Source of the DNA: Bordetella parapertussis
GTDB lineage: Bacteria > Pseudomonadota > Gammaproteobacteria > Burkholderiales > SG8-41
NCBI GenBank assembly: GCA_945906815.1
Contig: CAMDRT010000001.1
Coordinates: forward strand, 207,682 to 271,681
Direction: 5' to 3'
DNA: 64,000 bases
The translations under genes were made by a program, and so were the position numbers. The notes beneath the pieces are model-generated. The model made no database searches and was not told the origin of the DNA. It saw nothing but the letters and a program-made list of their open reading frames with translations. The stretch's first letter is position 1, and each line of letters starts with the position of its first letter. Positions 45,233 through 53,991 of this stretch are shown in pieces.

Positions 45233-45604
45233 TCAGCTTCTGGCCACAATAAAAACACCGAGAATAATCACGCCGATGCCCACCAGGCGCGTCAGCGTCA
45301 TCGCTTCGCCAAACAAATACCACGCAGCCACCGCGTTCAATACATAGCCGACCGACAGCATGGGGTAGGCGATGCTTACTTCCACCCGCGACAGCGCCAT
45401 GATCCACACCACCACGCTGACCACGTAACAGGCGAGGCCGCCGACGATATACGGCTGGGTGGCGAGCTTCCAGCCTACCGGCCACACATTGGCCGCCGAA
45501 AACGCGAACGCACCCACCGCATTGGTGCCGGCTTTCAGCAAAAGCTGCGCCACCGCGTTGAGCAGCACGCCACACATCAGCAGCGAGAACGTCAGGGCGC
45601 TCAT
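45233..45604 (-). CDS. arnE: ArnE/ArnF-like small multidrug-resistance-type flippase subunit
   Basis: A 123-residue protein with four predicted membrane helices of the SMR/EmrE-like fold (for example YIVGGLACYVVSVVVWIMAL and LVGIGVIILGVFIVAR). In enterobacteria ArnE and ArnF form a heterodimer that flips undecaprenyl-P-L-Ara4N to the periplasm; here only one such gene is present. Located between arnT and arnB, it most likely works as a homodimer or with a distant partner. Name assigned from context; arnF is equally possible. Confidence 0.82.
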   Translation of the reverse strand: MSALTFSLLMCGVLLNAVAQLLLKAGTNAVGAFAFSAANVWPVGWKLATQPYIVGGLACYVVSVVVWIMALSRVEVSIAYPMLSVGYVLNAVAAWYLFGEAMTLTRLVGIGVIILGVFIVARS

Positions 45605-45624
45605 GGGGCCCTCCCTTTCAGCAT

Positions 45625-47286
45625 CTATTTCACGTCCGCATGGGGTTTTTTGACCACGACATAACGCACATTTTTCGCGATCACTTGCATCGGCAAGCCA
45701 TCCTTTTCGAGCTTAGCATAGGTCGACGGCACGATGATGGCCAGTGCCCGGCTGTGGCTGTGCCAGGCGCTGACGAAGCGCGGTATATCCGGCAACCACA
45801 GCGAGGGTTCCTGCTGTAAACCAAAGGCCATCTCATCGGCGTAGGCCACCAGCGTCAGTGGCCGTTTGATGTAAAACGGCAGCGTTTGCTCATAGTTATG
45901 CACGCTATAAAACGGCATGCCGGGTTCCAGATGCGGCTTTATCAGTTGCGCCATGTGGTAGGCGGAGGACGCGGGTGCCAGCACATTGTGCCCGAGCGCG
46001 GCCAGTTGAGAGAGCGCCAGCGTGCCGAGGCTGATGCCGATGACCGCGGCGGTGCGCAGACCGCGCCAGCTCGCCCATGCGGCTGCGAGGTAACCTGCGA
46101 GCCCCGTGGCACCGGCTGCCAGCAGCCACGGTGAGTACAGTGCATACAGTTCAAGCGGGACTTTTTCGTTGGCCCAGCCGGTGACAAAGGGGGCATAAGC
46201 CATGAGTGCGACGGCGGCGGCGGCCAGCATCAGCGCGTTCCAGCGCAGCGCATGGATGGAAACAGCGGCCAGCGTGTGCGCGATCAACAATGCCAGCGCC
46301 GGAAATATCGGCACGATATACGAGGGTAGTTTAGAACCCGAGGCCGAAAAGAATAAAAAAATCAGCACGCTCCACAGCACGAGCAAGCGGCGCGGATGAA
46401 AACCGCCATCACTCGGCGGATGCCGCCAGCCGCTGAACAAGGCACGCGGCAGATGCATCATCCACGGCAGCATCGCAAACGCCAATATCGGCAGAAAATA
46501 CCACCAGCCGCCTTCACGCCGGTGCACCTTGCTGGCGAAGCGCGCGAAATGTTCGTGGATGAAAAAGAAATCAAAAAATTCAGGATTGGCCCGTTGCACC
46601 AGAATAAACCATGGCGCGGCGAGCGCAACAAACACCGTTAATCCCCAGCCCCAGCGCAGCCGCCCGAGCAGCCGCCAATCGCGGTGCAAAAGGACATAGG
46701 CGATGAATACTGCAGCGGGTAGCACAATGCCGACGAGTCCTTTGCTGAGCATCGCCAACGCCGCGCAGGCCCATGCCGCCACCATCCACGGACTGTTCCT
46801 GCCTGCGGGTTCGTTCAATGCGAGCAGCAGACACAACAGCGTTGCTGTCATGAACAAGGTCAGGCCCATGTCCAGCGTATTGATTTGCGCGACGATGATA
46901 AAGCCCGGACTGGCGGCGAGTATCAGCGCAGCGTAAAACCCGACGACCTCGCCAAACAAGCGCCGTCCGGCGAAATAAGTCAACAACACACACAGCAGGC
47001 CACTCAGCGCCGGCCACAGCCGCGCGCTCCACTGGTGTTCGCCGAAAACCGTATAGGCGGCCGCAGTGGCCCAATACTGCAGCGGCGGTTTTTCAAAATA
47101 TTTGATGGCGTTAAGGCGCGGCGTAAGCCAGTCGCCGGTGGCCACCATTTCGCGCGGAATCTCGGCGTAGCGCCCCTCGTCCGGGCGCACCAGCTTGCGC
47201 ACCTCCAGCGTGCCAAACCACGTCGCGCTCAGCAGGAGGGCGAGAAAAATCAGCGTGCCGCGCTTGGGGAGGGCCGGTTCAGACAT
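45625..47286 (-). CDS. arnT: ArnT: lipid A 4-amino-4-deoxy-L-arabinosyltransferase
   Basis: A 553-residue GT83 polytopic membrane transferase that moves L-Ara4N from undecaprenyl phosphate to lipid A phosphates in the periplasm. The first loop has VRPDEGRYAEIPREM with the catalytic Asp, and EKPPLQYW and FFFIHEHFARF follow as in ArnT. About a dozen hydrophobic helices and a C-terminal periplasmic domain are seen. The ATG at 47286 gives MSEPALPKR before helix 1; an upstream in-frame start adds an Arg-rich leader without a Shine-Dalgarno sequence. First gene of the arn transcript. Confidence 0.94.
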   Translation of the reverse strand: MSEPALPKRGTLIFLALLLSATWFGTLEVRKLVRPDEGRYAEIPREMVATGDWLTPRLNAIKYFEKPPLQYWATAAAYTVFGEHQWSARLWPALSGLLCVLLTYFAGRRLFGEVVGFYAALILAASPGFIIVAQINTLDMGLTLFMTATLLCLLLALNEPAGRNSPWMVAAWACAALAMLSKGLVGIVLPAAVFIAYVLLHRDWRLLGRLRWGWGLTVFVALAAPWFILVQRANPEFFDFFFIHEHFARFASKVHRREGGWWYFLPILAFAMLPWMMHLPRALFSGWRHPPSDGGFHPRRLLVLWSVLIFLFFSASGSKLPSYIVPIFPALALLIAHTLAAVSIHALRWNALMLAAAAVALMAYAPFVTGWANEKVPLELYALYSPWLLAAGATGLAGYLAAAWASWRGLRTAAVIGISLGTLALSQLAALGHNVLAPASSAYHMAQLIKPHLEPGMPFYSVHNYEQTLPFYIKRPLTLVAYADEMAFGLQQEPSLWLPDIPRFVSAWHSHSRALAIIVPSTYAKLEKDGLPMQVIAKNVRYVVVKKPHADVK

Positions 47287-47346
47287 GAAAATGAGCAGGC
47301 GCCGCCGACAGTAACTGCGCACAACGCTCGCAAAATTAGATCAGGA

Positions 47347-47352
47347 ATTATA
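47347..47352 (-). promoter_or_regulatory. Candidate -10 box of the arn operon
   Basis: On the reverse strand TATAAT lies about 61 bases before the arnT ATG. There is no good -35 hexamer 17 bases upstream, but an AT-rich tract at 47373-47398 (reverse CTTAGA ... ATTAAA) sits where an activator such as PmrA or PhoP could bind; it does not exactly match either consensus. The rest of the 289-base gap holds a small hairpin AGCGCC/GGCGCT at 47405-47424 and no gene. Confidence 0.4.
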
Positions 47353-47575
47353 GCCGAAGGTCGCGCTAATCACATGTTTTTAATACGATTTTCTAAGGGT
47401 GCTGAGCGCCTTGTGGGTGGCGCTGAGCAGGGCCGCGATGACGTTGGGTAGTCCTGCGTATCTATTGCGGGCTGCGTTTTACATAGTGCTACAGCGTGCG
47501 CCACCGCTAACTCGATATTGCTGAGGTGCCGACTATGCAGCAGAATCATGGCATTTTCCTGGGCGAGAGTGATTC

Positions 47576-48412
47576 ATGCAAAGCGGGTACCTGCAGTGGT
47601 TGTGCGTTGTCGCGATGTCATGCGCCGTGCCGGCCTGGGCGCAGCCTTGCGGGCAATTGCCCGCGCCCCGGTCTATTGCGGATGCGGAGGGCTGCTTGGC
47701 CATAGTCCCCATTGCCGAGCCAGCAGCCGGTGAGACCGGCCCACAACCCCGCGTGCTGATGGTGTTGCTCCACGGCGACCGCGAAGGCTCTTTGGAGCAA
47801 CGGCACATAGAGCGCTGGACCACCGTGGGCAACACGCTCAAGGGCGTGGGGCACGTGGTGGTCTTCGTCATCCGGCCAGGCTATCGGTCGCCGGCGGGTG
47901 ATTCTAGCGGTTGGGCCAATCCGCAGGACGACGATTACACGCCACAGAACATCGAGCGCGTGGCGCAGGCCCTGCGTGCACTGCGCGAGCGCTATGGTGC
48001 GGCGAAAGTGCTGCTGGTTGGCCATTCGGGCGGGGCGGCCACATCGGCCCTGGTGCTGGGCCGCCATCCCGGCGCCGCCGATGCGGCGTTGCTGCTCGGT
48101 TGCCCTTGCGATGTGCCGCCGTGGCGCGCGCACCGGGGCGCCCAGCGCGGGCGCAACGTGAGCTGGGGCAGGAGCCTCAACCCCCTGGATGCCGTGGCCA
48201 CAATTCCAACGGGAACTCCGGTGATCGCCATCACCGGCGCCCAGGACGACAATACCCTGCCGGAGTTTGCCCGCCGCTGGACCGCCGCTGCCACCGCGCG
48301 TGGTCTGGCGGCGCGCTTTGAGGCGGTGGAAGGGCGTGATCACAACAGTATCCTGGCATGGCCCGAAATACCTCAGCGTGTGACGGAACTGGTTCAAGCG
48401 CTGTCTCGGTGA
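47576..48412 (+). CDS. Exported alpha/beta hydrolase
   Basis: A 278-residue protein with a cleavable signal peptide (QSGYLQWLCVVAMSCAVPAWA) and the alpha/beta-hydrolase fold. HGDREGS is the oxyanion-side loop, VGHSGGAAT the nucleophile elbow (Ser), GAQDDNTLP holds the likely acid and GRDHNSIL the catalytic His. It would act in the periplasm as an esterase, peptidase or dienelactone-hydrolase-like enzyme; no substrate can be named. It stands alone between the arn operon and a small unknown gene. Confidence 0.85.
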   Translation: MQSGYLQWLCVVAMSCAVPAWAQPCGQLPAPRSIADAEGCLAIVPIAEPAAGETGPQPRVLMVLLHGDREGSLEQRHIERWTTVGNTLKGVGHVVVFVIRPGYRSPAGDSSGWANPQDDDYTPQNIERVAQALRALRERYGAAKVLLVGHSGGAATSALVLGRHPGAADAALLLGCPCDVPPWRAHRGAQRGRNVSWGRSLNPLDAVATIPTGTPVIAITGAQDDNTLPEFARRWTAAATARGLAARFEAVEGRDHNSILAWPEIPQRVTELVQALSR

Positions 48413-48554
48413 TCCACGGCCACGGACTGTTGCAGATTCAGGTGGCGGCTAAATATATCCGCGCGGCGCAATCACCCCCGCATGTAACGGTTCTGCGCTA
48501 TCACGATGCACACCTAAACTGCAAGCCACCCGTCATACGAGAGCGCTGCCAGCC

Positions 48555-48863
48555 ATGAATGCCAAGCACACTGTTTTGGATCGCGAGTTGTTTACCCAAG
48601 CCCTGCGCCACATGGGTGAAGAAGATCTGCGCTACCTCAACCGCATGGTTGTGGAGCGGCTGAACCTGCTAGCCCAGGCCAAAAGCACAGTGCAATTGGC
48701 CCAGTTTGCCGAGGGTGACCGCGTGCATTTCACAACCAACGATGGCTCGCTCATACAGGGCGTTGTGGTGCGGCTGAACAGGAAGACCGTCGGCTTGCGC
48801 AGCGACGATGGACGGAACTGGAAAGTCTCGCCCGTCTTATTGCGCAAGACGGCAGCCGCATAA
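48555..48863 (+). CDS. Conserved small protein with SH3-like C-terminal domain, function unknown
   Basis: A 102-residue protein with an N-terminal helical part (residues 1-45) and a beta-rich C-terminal half (FAEGDRVHFTTND, VVRLNRKTVGLRSDDGRNW) that resembles a KOW/SH3-like nucleic-acid- or protein-binding barrel. Similar 'NRKT...DDG..W.V.P..L' segments occur in other small proteobacterial proteins as I recall, but I cannot name the family. It lies alone between the hydrolase and a nuclease remnant. The ATG has GAGAG some bases upstream. Confidence 0.65.
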   Translation: MNAKHTVLDRELFTQALRHMGEEDLRYLNRMVVERLNLLAQAKSTVQLAQFAEGDRVHFTTNDGSLIQGVVVRLNRKTVGLRSDDGRNWKVSPVLLRKTAAA

Positions 48864-49032
48864 ATGCGCGACGGTTGCTGCCAACCATGGGGCCCGCTAC
48901 CGCTTCAGTGGCCGGCTGAAATCATTGCAGAGAACGACATGAAATTATCTTGAAATAAATTCGCTGAAAGTCATTATTTTTGTTCGCTCTGTCATTGCTT
49001 TGCCCACCCTACGCTAGCTGATCGACGAACGG

Positions 49033-49305
49033 TTGGTAAGAGTCATTGGGAACAAAAAGGATCGTTACGGCCGGACAGTGGCCAAAATCATGCTCGGCGA
49101 CCAGGATATTTCGCTTGCCCAACTCGAAGCAGGTTTTGCATGGCATTACAAACAATTCCGACGTGAACAATCCACGCATGACGTTGTGGCGTATGCATTG
49201 GCGGAGCAGCGCGCACAGCAAATCAATGCGGGGCTTTGGCAAAACCCTGATGCAGTAGCGCCATGGCTGTGGCGAAAACAGCAGCGCATCTCGCTGATGG
49301 ACTGA
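49033..49305 (+). pseudogene. 5'-truncated thermonuclease (SNase-like) remnant
   Basis: A 90-codon open frame matching only the C-terminal half of staphylococcal-nuclease-like proteins: KDRYGRTVAKIMLGDQDISL (with the second catalytic Arg region), QLEAGFAWHYKQF and GLWQNPDAVAPWLWR. The N-terminal half with the signal peptide and the calcium/first Arg motifs is missing; just upstream the frame meets TAG at 49015. The open frame begins at TTG without a Shine-Dalgarno sequence, so it is probably not made. It looks like a deletion remnant. Confidence 0.75.
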
Positions 49306-49437
49306 AACTTATACCGAGGCACTTCGGTGACACACTTCGGTCATTCGGCTGTCAAGACCGCCATGATTTACCTGCCTGTGCTCAACAAAGGGGCTGCGGT
49401 GTAGTCAGCCCGCGCTACGCGCGCTAAACTGCGCGCC

Positions 49438-51429
49438 GTGTCTGAAATCGAAAAAGTCTTTTCCGCAACAGGTTCGCTAGCCGCCGTCGTTCCTGATTTC
49501 CGCGCCCGCGCCGGACAGGTAGAGATGGCACTTGCTATCCAAAAGAGCATTCAAAAACAACAAGTTATAGTTGCGGAAGCGGGTACGGGCACGGGCAAGA
49601 CCTTCGCTTATCTGGCGCCGGCGTTGCTGTCCGGTGGCAAGGTGATCATTTCCACCGGTACCAAGAACTTGCAGGACCAGTTGTTTGACCGCGATATTCC
49701 CACGGTGCGTGCCGCGTTAAAGGCGCCGGTGTCGGTGGCGCTGTTGAAGGGGCGTGCCAATTATGTGTGCCACCATCATCTGGCCAACACGCAGGCCGAT
49801 GGCCGTTTGCCCACGCGCGAAGATGTCCGTTATCTGCAACTGATCGCGAGCTTCGCGCGGCGCACGCAAAGTGGTGATCGCGCCGATCTGGCGGAGGTGC
49901 CGGAGAGTGCCGGGGTGTGGTCGCACGTGACCTCCACGCGCGACAATTGCCTGGGCTCCAACTGTGAGCACTTCGATAAATGTTTTGTCATGCGTGCGCG
50001 CAAGCAGGCGCTCGATGCCGACGTGGTGGTGGTGAATCACCATTTGTTTTTTGCCGACGTGGCGTTGCGCGACGAAGGCGTGGCCGAGTTGCTGCCCAAA
50101 TGCAACACCGTGATTTTTGATGAAGCGCATCAGTTGCCCGATACCGCGAGCCTGTTTTTTGGCGAGAGCGTATCCACCTCGCAACTGCTGGATTTGGCGC
50201 GCGATGCCCGTATGGAGGGCATCGCGGGCGCGCGCGATTTCGCGGCGCTGCCCGAAGCCGCGCTGGCGCTGGATAAAGCGGCGCGCGATCTACGTCTGGC
50301 ACGCGATGAAGACAACGGCCGTTGGACGCATAAACAGATCAATGGCGATAGCGATTTCACCGGCGCACTCGATAATGCCTGCGCAAAATTGTCGGCGTTG
50401 TTTGTATTGCTGGAGTCGCAAGCCGAGCGCAGCGAGGGTCTCGAAAACTGCCGCAGCCGCGCGCAGGGTATGGCGCAGACCATTGCACGCTGGAGAAATT
50501 ACGATGCGGCCAAGGACGACGGCTTCGTGCGCTGGATCGAGCTGTTCGGCCACTCGCTGCAACTGCACGCCACGCCGTTGTCGATCGCGGAGATTTTTCG
50601 CAAGCAGGTGACCGAAACCTCGCGCGCCTGGGTGTTTACCTCGGCGACGCTGTCGGTGAATGGCGATTTCAAGCACTACTGTGGTGAATTGGGTTTGGAG
50701 GATGCGCAGACCGCAAGCTGGGCCAGTCCGTTTGACTTTGAACATCAGGCGCTGCTGTATGTGCCCCCCAACATGCCCAATCCGAACACCCGCGAGTACA
50801 CCGCGGCGGTGGTGCAAGCCGCGTTGCCGGTGTTGATGGCGAGCGAGGGCAGGGCGTTTCTGCTGTTTACCAGCCTGCGTGCGATGCGTGAAGCGTGTGA
50901 ATTGGTGCGTGAGGAATTCAAGAGACGAGGGCTCGATTATCCGGTGTTGTTGCAAGGTGAAGGTTCGCGCACCGAGTTGCTGGATCGTTTTCGCACCTTG
51001 GGCAACGCCGTGCTGGTGGCCAGCCAAAGTTTTTGGGAAGGTGTCGACGTGCGTGGTGACGCGCTGTCGGTGGTGGTGATCGACCGCCTGCCATTTTCGC
51101 CGCCCGATGATCCAGTGCTGGCTGCGCGCATCGACAAAATGAACCGCGAGGGCCGCAATGCTTTTATGGAATATCAGGTGCCGCAGGCGGTGATTACCCT
51201 GAAGCAGGGCGCAGGGCGTTTGATCCGCGATGAAACCGACCGCGGCGTGCTGATGATTTGTGATCCGCGGCTGGTGGATAAACCTTACGGCAAACGCATC
51301 TGGCGCAGCCTGCCGCCGATGAAGCGCACACGGGAACTGGCGGAGGTAGAGGCGTTTTTCTTGTCGGCGACGCCTGCTGCAGCGACCAGCAGCGAGCGTG
51401 GATTACGCGATAAACCACTTCCAGCATAG
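49438..51429 (+). CDS. dinG: DinG/YoaA-type ATP-dependent DNA helicase
   Basis: A 663-residue superfamily 2 helicase of the XPD-like group. Walker A is AEAGTGTGKTFAYL (about residues 46-59), the iron-sulfur cluster cysteines are in GRANYVCHHH and DNCLGSNCEHFDKC, the DEAH box is VIFDEAHQLPD, and the last motif is ITLKQGAGRLIRDETDRG. It unwinds 5' to 3' and helps resolve R-loops and replication-damage structures. GTG start at 49438. Its last 27 bases overlap the convergent DUF1232 gene. The YoaA subgroup is as likely as DinG proper. Confidence 0.93.
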   Translation: MSEIEKVFSATGSLAAVVPDFRARAGQVEMALAIQKSIQKQQVIVAEAGTGTGKTFAYLAPALLSGGKVIISTGTKNLQDQLFDRDIPTVRAALKAPVSVALLKGRANYVCHHHLANTQADGRLPTREDVRYLQLIASFARRTQSGDRADLAEVPESAGVWSHVTSTRDNCLGSNCEHFDKCFVMRARKQALDADVVVVNHHLFFADVALRDEGVAELLPKCNTVIFDEAHQLPDTASLFFGESVSTSQLLDLARDARMEGIAGARDFAALPEAALALDKAARDLRLARDEDNGRWTHKQINGDSDFTGALDNACAKLSALFVLLESQAERSEGLENCRSRAQGMAQTIARWRNYDAAKDDGFVRWIELFGHSLQLHATPLSIAEIFRKQVTETSRAWVFTSATLSVNGDFKHYCGELGLEDAQTASWASPFDFEHQALLYVPPNMPNPNTREYTAAVVQAALPVLMASEGRAFLLFTSLRAMREACELVREEFKRRGLDYPVLLQGEGSRTELLDRFRTLGNAVLVASQSFWEGVDVRGDALSVVVIDRLPFSPPDDPVLAARIDKMNREGRNAFMEYQVPQAVITLKQGAGRLIRDETDRGVLMICDPRLVDKPYGKRIWRSLPPMKRTRELAEVEAFFLSATPAAATSSERGLRDKPLPA

Positions 51430-51783
51430 CCACGCGGCAACTATCCACAGCGCGACAATAATCGCCGCGCCGTACCTGTTGCGCGGCTGGGCATGTTTTT
51501 CGGCAAGCCACTGCGTGGCCTGTGCGCGGCACGCGGTCAATACGGGCACAGGGATGAATTTCAATGCGAGCCAAATACCGATGGGTAACAAAATTGCGTC
51601 ATCGAGCAGGCCCAGCACGGGTATGAAATCGGGGATCAGATCAATTGGGCTGAAGGCGTAGGCGACGACGGCGATCGCCAAAAATTTCGCGATCAGCGGG
51701 GTTTGTGGGTGGCGGTAGCAAAACCACAGGGCAACGGCTTCGGCTTGGAGCTGCTCTGCCCATTGCAGCAGCCGCTTTATCAA
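51403..51783 (-). CDS. DUF1232 (YkvA-like) membrane protein
   Basis: A 126-residue protein with the DUF1232 core AYAFSPIDLIPDFIPVLGLLDD and several hydrophobic helices (also IIVALWIVAAWLCWKW at the C-terminus). The family occurs widely in bacteria without an assigned function. It overlaps the end of the convergent helicase gene by 27 bases and lies 9 bases downstream of rimO on the same strand, so the two may share a transcript. Confidence 0.88.
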   Translation of the reverse strand: MIKRLLQWAEQLQAEAVALWFCYRHPQTPLIAKFLAIAVVAYAFSPIDLIPDFIPVLGLLDDAILLPIGIWLALKFIPVPVLTACRAQATQWLAEKHAQPRNRYGAAIIVALWIVAAWLCWKWFIA

Positions 51784-51792
51784 AATAGTTGT

Positions 51793-53121
51793 TTAAACCA
51801 GTTTTGCGTAAAGATCATGCGCATCCGCGCGCGTGATCTCGACTTTTATAAAGTCGCCGGGCTTGATCGCACCGGGCCTGCTGATGAACACGTTGCCGTC
51901 GATTTCAGGCGCATCGGCGCTGCTGCGGGCGACCGCCCGGGTGCCCTCATTGCTGTCGATCAGCACGGTCAGCGTGCGGCCGACTTTTTTCTTAAGGCGC
52001 TGGCGGCTGATTTTTTCCTGAGTTTGCATGAAGCGAGCGCGGCGTTCTTCGCGCACCTCAAGCGGCAGTGGATTGGGCAGCGCGTTGGCGCTGGCGCCTG
52101 CGACTGGCGAATACGCAAAGCAGCCCACGCGATCCAGTTGCGCTTCTTCAAGAAACGCCAGCAACGCTTCGAACTCCGCTTCGGTCTCGCCCGGAAATCC
52201 GGCGATGAAGGTACTGCGTATGGTCAGCTCGGGGCAAATCGCCCGCCAGGCTTTGATGCGTGCCAGCGTGTTTTCACTATTGGCCGGGCGCTTCATGAGC
52301 TTCAGGATGCGCGGACTCGCGTGCTGGAACGGCACATCGAGATAGGGCAGGATTTTTCCTTCCGCCATCAACGGAATCACCTCGTCCACGTGCGGATAGG
52401 GATACACGTAGTGCAACCGGACCCAAATCTTACCCTGAGCGAGTTCGCCCAGTGCCTGCGCCAGCGCGGTCATGCGTGTCTTGATCGGTTTGCCGCCCCA
52501 AAAGCCGGTGCGGTACTTAATATCCACGCCGTAGGCGCTGGTGTCCTGTGAAATGACCAGCAGTTCTTTGACCCCGGCTTTGACCAGGTTATCGGCTTCC
52601 TGCATTACTTCGCCGATGGGGCGGCTGACCAGATCACCGCGCAGCGACGGGATAATGCAAAACGTGCAGCGGTGATTGCAGCCTTCGGCGATTTTGAGAT
52701 AGGCATAATGCCCGGGCGTGAGCTTGATACCTATATCGCGTGGCGCTGGCAGCAGATCCAGGTGCGGGTCGTGCTTGTGCGGCAGATGCTTGTGGACTGC
52801 GCGCATCACCTCATCGGTGGCGTGCGGGCCGGTGACGGCGAGCACACGCGGGTGCGTGTTCTTCACGATATCACCCTTGGCGCCGAGACAGCCGGTGACG
52901 ATCACCTTGCCGTTTTCGGCAAGCGCTTCGCCGATGGCAGCCAGCGATTCGTCGACGGCGGAATCAATAAAGCCGCAGGTATTGACCACCACCAGATCGG
53001 CGTCGTTATACGAGGGCGAGATTAAATAACCTTCCGCGCGCAACTGCGTAAGGATGCGTTCGGAATCCACCAGCGCCTTGGGGCAGCCTAATGAAACGAA
53101 ACCGACTTTTTTTGCGATCAT
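51793..53121 (-). CDS. rimO: Ribosomal protein S12 methylthiotransferase RimO
   Basis: A 442-residue radical-SAM enzyme that thiomethylates Asp89 of ribosomal protein S12. The N-terminal UPF0004 domain shows [21 protein letters not shown] and VTGCLGA with the auxiliary-cluster cysteines; the radical-SAM motif is [17 protein letters not shown]; a C-terminal TRAM domain follows. The ATG at 53121 is chosen because it gives [16 protein letters not shown], the canonical start. Transcribed after phaR with a hairpin between them. Confidence 0.97.
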   Translation of the reverse strand: MIAKKVGFVSLGCPKALVDSERILTQLRAEGYLISPSYNDADLVVVNTCGFIDSAVDESLAAIGEALAENGKVIVTGCLGAKGDIVKNTHPRVLAVTGPHATDEVMRAVHKHLPHKHDPHLDLLPAPRDIGIKLTPGHYAYLKIAEGCNHRCTFCIIPSLRGDLVSRPIGEVMQEADNLVKAGVKELLVISQDTSAYGVDIKYRTGFWGGKPIKTRMTALAQALGELAQGKIWVRLHYVYPYPHVDEVIPLMAEGKILPYLDVPFQHASPRILKLMKRPANSENTLARIKAWRAICPELTIRSTFIAGFPGETEAEFEALLAFLEEAQLDRVGCFAYSPVAGASANALPNPLPLEVREERRARFMQTQEKISRQRLKKKVGRTLTVLIDSNEGTRAVARSSADAPEIDGNVFISRPGAIKPGDFIKVEITRADAHDLYAKLV

Positions 53122-53162
53122 GTGGTGGGATGAGTTAAATCTTGATAGCCGCCGCTGCATGG

Positions 53163-53184
53163 GGGGAGGCGTGTATACCTCCCC
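53163..53184 (-). other. GC-rich hairpin between phaR and rimO
   Basis: GGGGAGG (53163-53169) and CCTCCCC (53178-53184) form a 7-base-pair stem with an 8-base loop, 26 bases after phaR on the transcribed strand. There is no T tract, so it could be a Rho-assisted terminator or an RNA stability element. Confidence 0.4.
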
Positions 53185-53209
53185 ACTATTCAGATAGCGA
53201 GCCTATGCG

Positions 53210-53785
53210 CTAACTCTTGTTCTCGCCGCCGTCTTTACCCGGCGCAGCGCCAGCAAAGCCGGGAAAGGGAAAGCCGCCGAACATATTGCGCGTTTGATTT
53301 TGCATTTGGTTTTGCATTTCGACAAAGGCATTCGCGCTTTGTTCGAGGTAACGGCCCATCAAGCCCTGAATCGCCGGGCCCTGCATTTTTACGAATTCGT
53401 TCCATGAGTCGGTGTTGAGCATGGGGTTGGCGCCGTAGAGCGGGCCCGACTGCGCCTGCATGCGCTTTTGTATATCCATGAAGGTGTGCACGTTTTTTTC
53501 GAGGAAGTTGCCCATCATGCCCTGCATCGCATTGCCGTAAAAGCGGATGATCTGTGACAGCAGATCGCTGGAGAACATCGGCGCACCGGCGGCTTCTTCT
53601 TCGAGAATGATTTGCAGCAGAATGCTGCGCGTGAGGTCTTCCCTGGACTTGGCTTCTTCGACGCGAAAGGTAACGTTATCGAGCACCAGCTTTTTGACAT
53701 CGCCCAGCGTGATGTAGGCGCTGGTCTCGGTGTCGTAGAGACGGCGGTTCGGATATTTCTTGATCAGACGCGATTGTTGAGCCAT
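53210..53785 (-). CDS. phaR: Polyhydroxyalkanoate synthesis regulator PhaR
   Basis: A 191-residue DNA- and granule-binding repressor. The N-terminal PHB-accumulation domain begins RLIKKYPNRRLYDTETSAYITL, the family signature, followed by SREDLTRSILLQIILEEE and a Met/Gln/Phe-rich C-terminus (QNQMQNQTRNMFGGFPF) thought to bind granules. It represses phasin and its own gene until PHA granules titrate it. It sits downstream of phaC and phaB on the same strand; a dyad at 53845-53873 may be its operator. Confidence 0.96.
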   Translation of the reverse strand: MAQQSRLIKKYPNRRLYDTETSAYITLGDVKKLVLDNVTFRVEEAKSREDLTRSILLQIILEEEAAGAPMFSSDLLSQIIRFYGNAMQGMMGNFLEKNVHTFMDIQKRMQAQSGPLYGANPMLNTDSWNEFVKMQGPAIQGLMGRYLEQSANAFVEMQNQMQNQTRNMFGGFPFPGFAGAAPGKDGGENKS

Positions 53786-53844
53786 GACGCACCCCGGCGG
53801 AAGAGACCGCGCATTATTTCAGAAAAGTTGCTGCGGCGCAATGC

Positions 53845-53873
53845 TTGATTTGCATAAATTCTTTTGCAATCAA
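53845..53873 (-). promoter_or_regulatory. Imperfect dyad upstream of phaR (possible PhaR operator)
   Basis: TTGATTTGCA (53845-53854) and TTGCAATCAA (53864-53873) form an imperfect inverted repeat centred about 75 bases before the phaR ATG. PhaR proteins are reported to bind TGC-rich dyads near phasin and phaR genes, so autoregulation is plausible but untested. Confidence 0.3.
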
Positions 53874-53928
53874 ACATTTAGGGCGCTGTTGCGTAGCGGG
53901 ATAAGGCCGTTTGGCGTGCGCAGTTGAG

Positions 53929-53987
53929 AGTTCAGAGTAACCCCGCGACCGCGGTTACTCCAAACGCTCAACGCTAAACTCTGAACT
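53929..53987 (+). repeat. Nested inverted repeats downstream of phaB
   Basis: AGTTCAGAGT (53929-53938) is perfectly repeated in inverse as ACTCTGAACT (53978-53987). Nested inside, GAGTAACC (53935-53942) pairs with GGTTACTC (53953-53960). The block ends 4 bases from the phaB stop, so it may terminate the phaC-phaB transcript; no T tract is present. Confidence 0.6.
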
Positions 53988-53991
53988 GCAG

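Noticed and set aside
44251..45252. 333-codon forward open frame opposite arnB
   Set aside because: Antisense to a complete ArnB with an intact active site; biased composition.
41000..47000. arn-like genes as an O-antigen or capsule cluster
   Set aside because: ArnT, ArnC, formyltransferase, decarboxylase, ArnB and ArnD homologues occur together with ugd, which fits lipid A Ara4N modification specifically; no polymerase, flippase of the Wzx type or further glycosyltransferases are present.
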